From CAYUYV01 sp050331455 (GTDB lineage Bacteria > Pseudomonadota > Alphaproteobacteria > JAJFIK01), in assembly GCA_050331455.1 (NCBI GenBank), contig JBHJGV010000016.1, forward strand, positions 1-64,000: DNA of 64,000 bases, written 5' to 3'. Both the position numbers and the translations under genes were made by a program. Each line of letters begins with the position of its first letter. Position 1 is the stretch's first letter. Under the pieces are notes generated by a model. It was not told the origin of the DNA, ran no database searches, and saw nothing but the letters and a program-made list of their open reading frames with translations. Shown one piece after another: positions 63,633 to 64,000 of this stretch.

Positions 63633-64000
63633 TCAGCGCGCCGACGGGGAGATATCTTGTGGGCGGGGCCGGCGCCGCCGTTTGGCGGCCCGTTTCACAT
63701 GGGTGAGGGCAAAGAGGTAGAGCCCCGTCGCCCACATGACAAACAGCAACAGGCCCGTGGGCAGGAACAGCCCGAGCTTGGTCCAGTCCGCAAAGAACGA
63801 TCCGTCGTGGAGGGCTTCGATAATGTCTGAACGGCGATAGGCGACCTGGAGCACCCGGCCCGTATGGATGTCCACCTGGACTTCCCAGTTCGAGGCGGAC
63901 ACGAATTTCGCCACGCCCTTCCCGGGCTTAACGTCCATCCGGGCAAGGTCCGCCCAGGTCGTGATGCCGGCCGTCTCCACGGATCGGGCCGCCTCGAACA
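63633..64000 (-). CDS. PepSY-domain membrane protein (C-terminal part)
   Basis: The N-terminus lies beyond the window: the frame is open to base 64000, so about 122 residues are visible. They contain a PepSY-type unit with WEVQVDIHTGRVLQVAYR and SDIIEALHDGSFF, a membrane helix (GLFLPTGLLLFVMWATGLYLF split across about 25 residues), and a basic tail (KRAAKRRRRPRPQ). PepSY-TM proteins are often linked to iron or siderophore handling; the gene next to it is LpxR-like, on the same strand, and the two may be one operon. Confidence 0.75.
   Translation of the reverse strand, partial: FEAARSVETAGITTWADLARMDVKPGKGVAKFVSASNWEVQVDIHTGRVLQVAYRRSDIIEALHDGSFFADWTKLGLFLPTGLLLFVMWATGLYLFALTHVKRAAKRRRRPRPQDISPSAR

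Overview
This is a high-GC (roughly two-thirds G+C in the genes), densely packed bacterial chromosome segment. The gene content points to an alphaproteobacterium: an hfaA/hfaB-type holdfast locus, a zwf-pgl-edd-eda Entner-Doudoroff operon, an overlapping tsaE-amgK-murU-addB-addA chain, class III cyclase and photolyase/Cfa clusters. Synthesis of glycine betaine from glycine (two methyltransferases) together with a BetT-type carrier suggests a halophilic or salt-stressed lifestyle. The species cannot be fixed from the sequence. I found no rRNA, tRNA, CRISPR array, insertion sequence or prophage.

Layout. 1-3630: the end of a MacA/HlyD adaptor, an ABC ATPase and two FtsX-type permeases (an export or lipoprotein-type ABC system). 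3692-5339: an overlapping pair, a small protein and a HEIGH metallopeptidase. 5471-7968: a Stf0-like sulfotransferase and acyl-CoA carboxylase beta. 8602-10277: the betaine-synthesis operon behind a long non-coding leader. 10351-17577 (minus): a 1666-residue helicase-like protein with a degenerate ATPase site and a BCCT transporter. 17912-19960: biotin carboxylase/BCCP subunit. 20248-21297: a membrane protein in an AT-rich island. 21443-26616 (minus): photolyase, FAD oxidoreductase, DUF1365 protein and Cfa-like methyltransferase. 26799-30734: holdfast-anchor locus, with hfaA-hfaB divergent from two tandem repeat proteins and a small exported protein. 30893-33697: hybrid sensor kinase and CobO. 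34362-39159: Entner-Doudoroff operon. 39244-41919: membrane protein, adenylate/guanylate cyclase and lipoprotein nucleosidase. 42232-51739 (minus): trxA and the addA-addB-murU-amgK-tsaE chain. 51823-54467: ferredoxin reductase, ferredoxin, an exported protein and a Trypco1-like protein. 54480-57060: a second AT-rich island carrying a paralogue of the 20248 membrane protein and many short inverted repeats. 57114-64000: PHP phosphoesterase, LCM-type methyltransferase, membrane protein, FrhB/BciB-like flavoprotein, an exported protein with a 36-residue repeat, an LpxR-like outer-membrane protein and a truncated PepSY protein.

How the genes fit together. Sarcosine, dimethylglycine and betaine are made by the 8602-10277 pair, while the carrier at 15535 imports choline or betaine. 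Glucose 6-phosphate goes to pyruvate and glyceraldehyde 3-phosphate through zwf-pgl-edd-eda, and propionyl- or acetyl-CoA carboxylation is split between two distant loci. The photolyase/FAD/DUF1365/Cfa block resembles singlet-oxygen-response gene sets known in Rhodobacter. The least explained parts are the AT-rich islands with paralogous DUF4760-like proteins, the inactivated helicase, the HEIGH peptidase pair, and the repeat-rich surface proteins.
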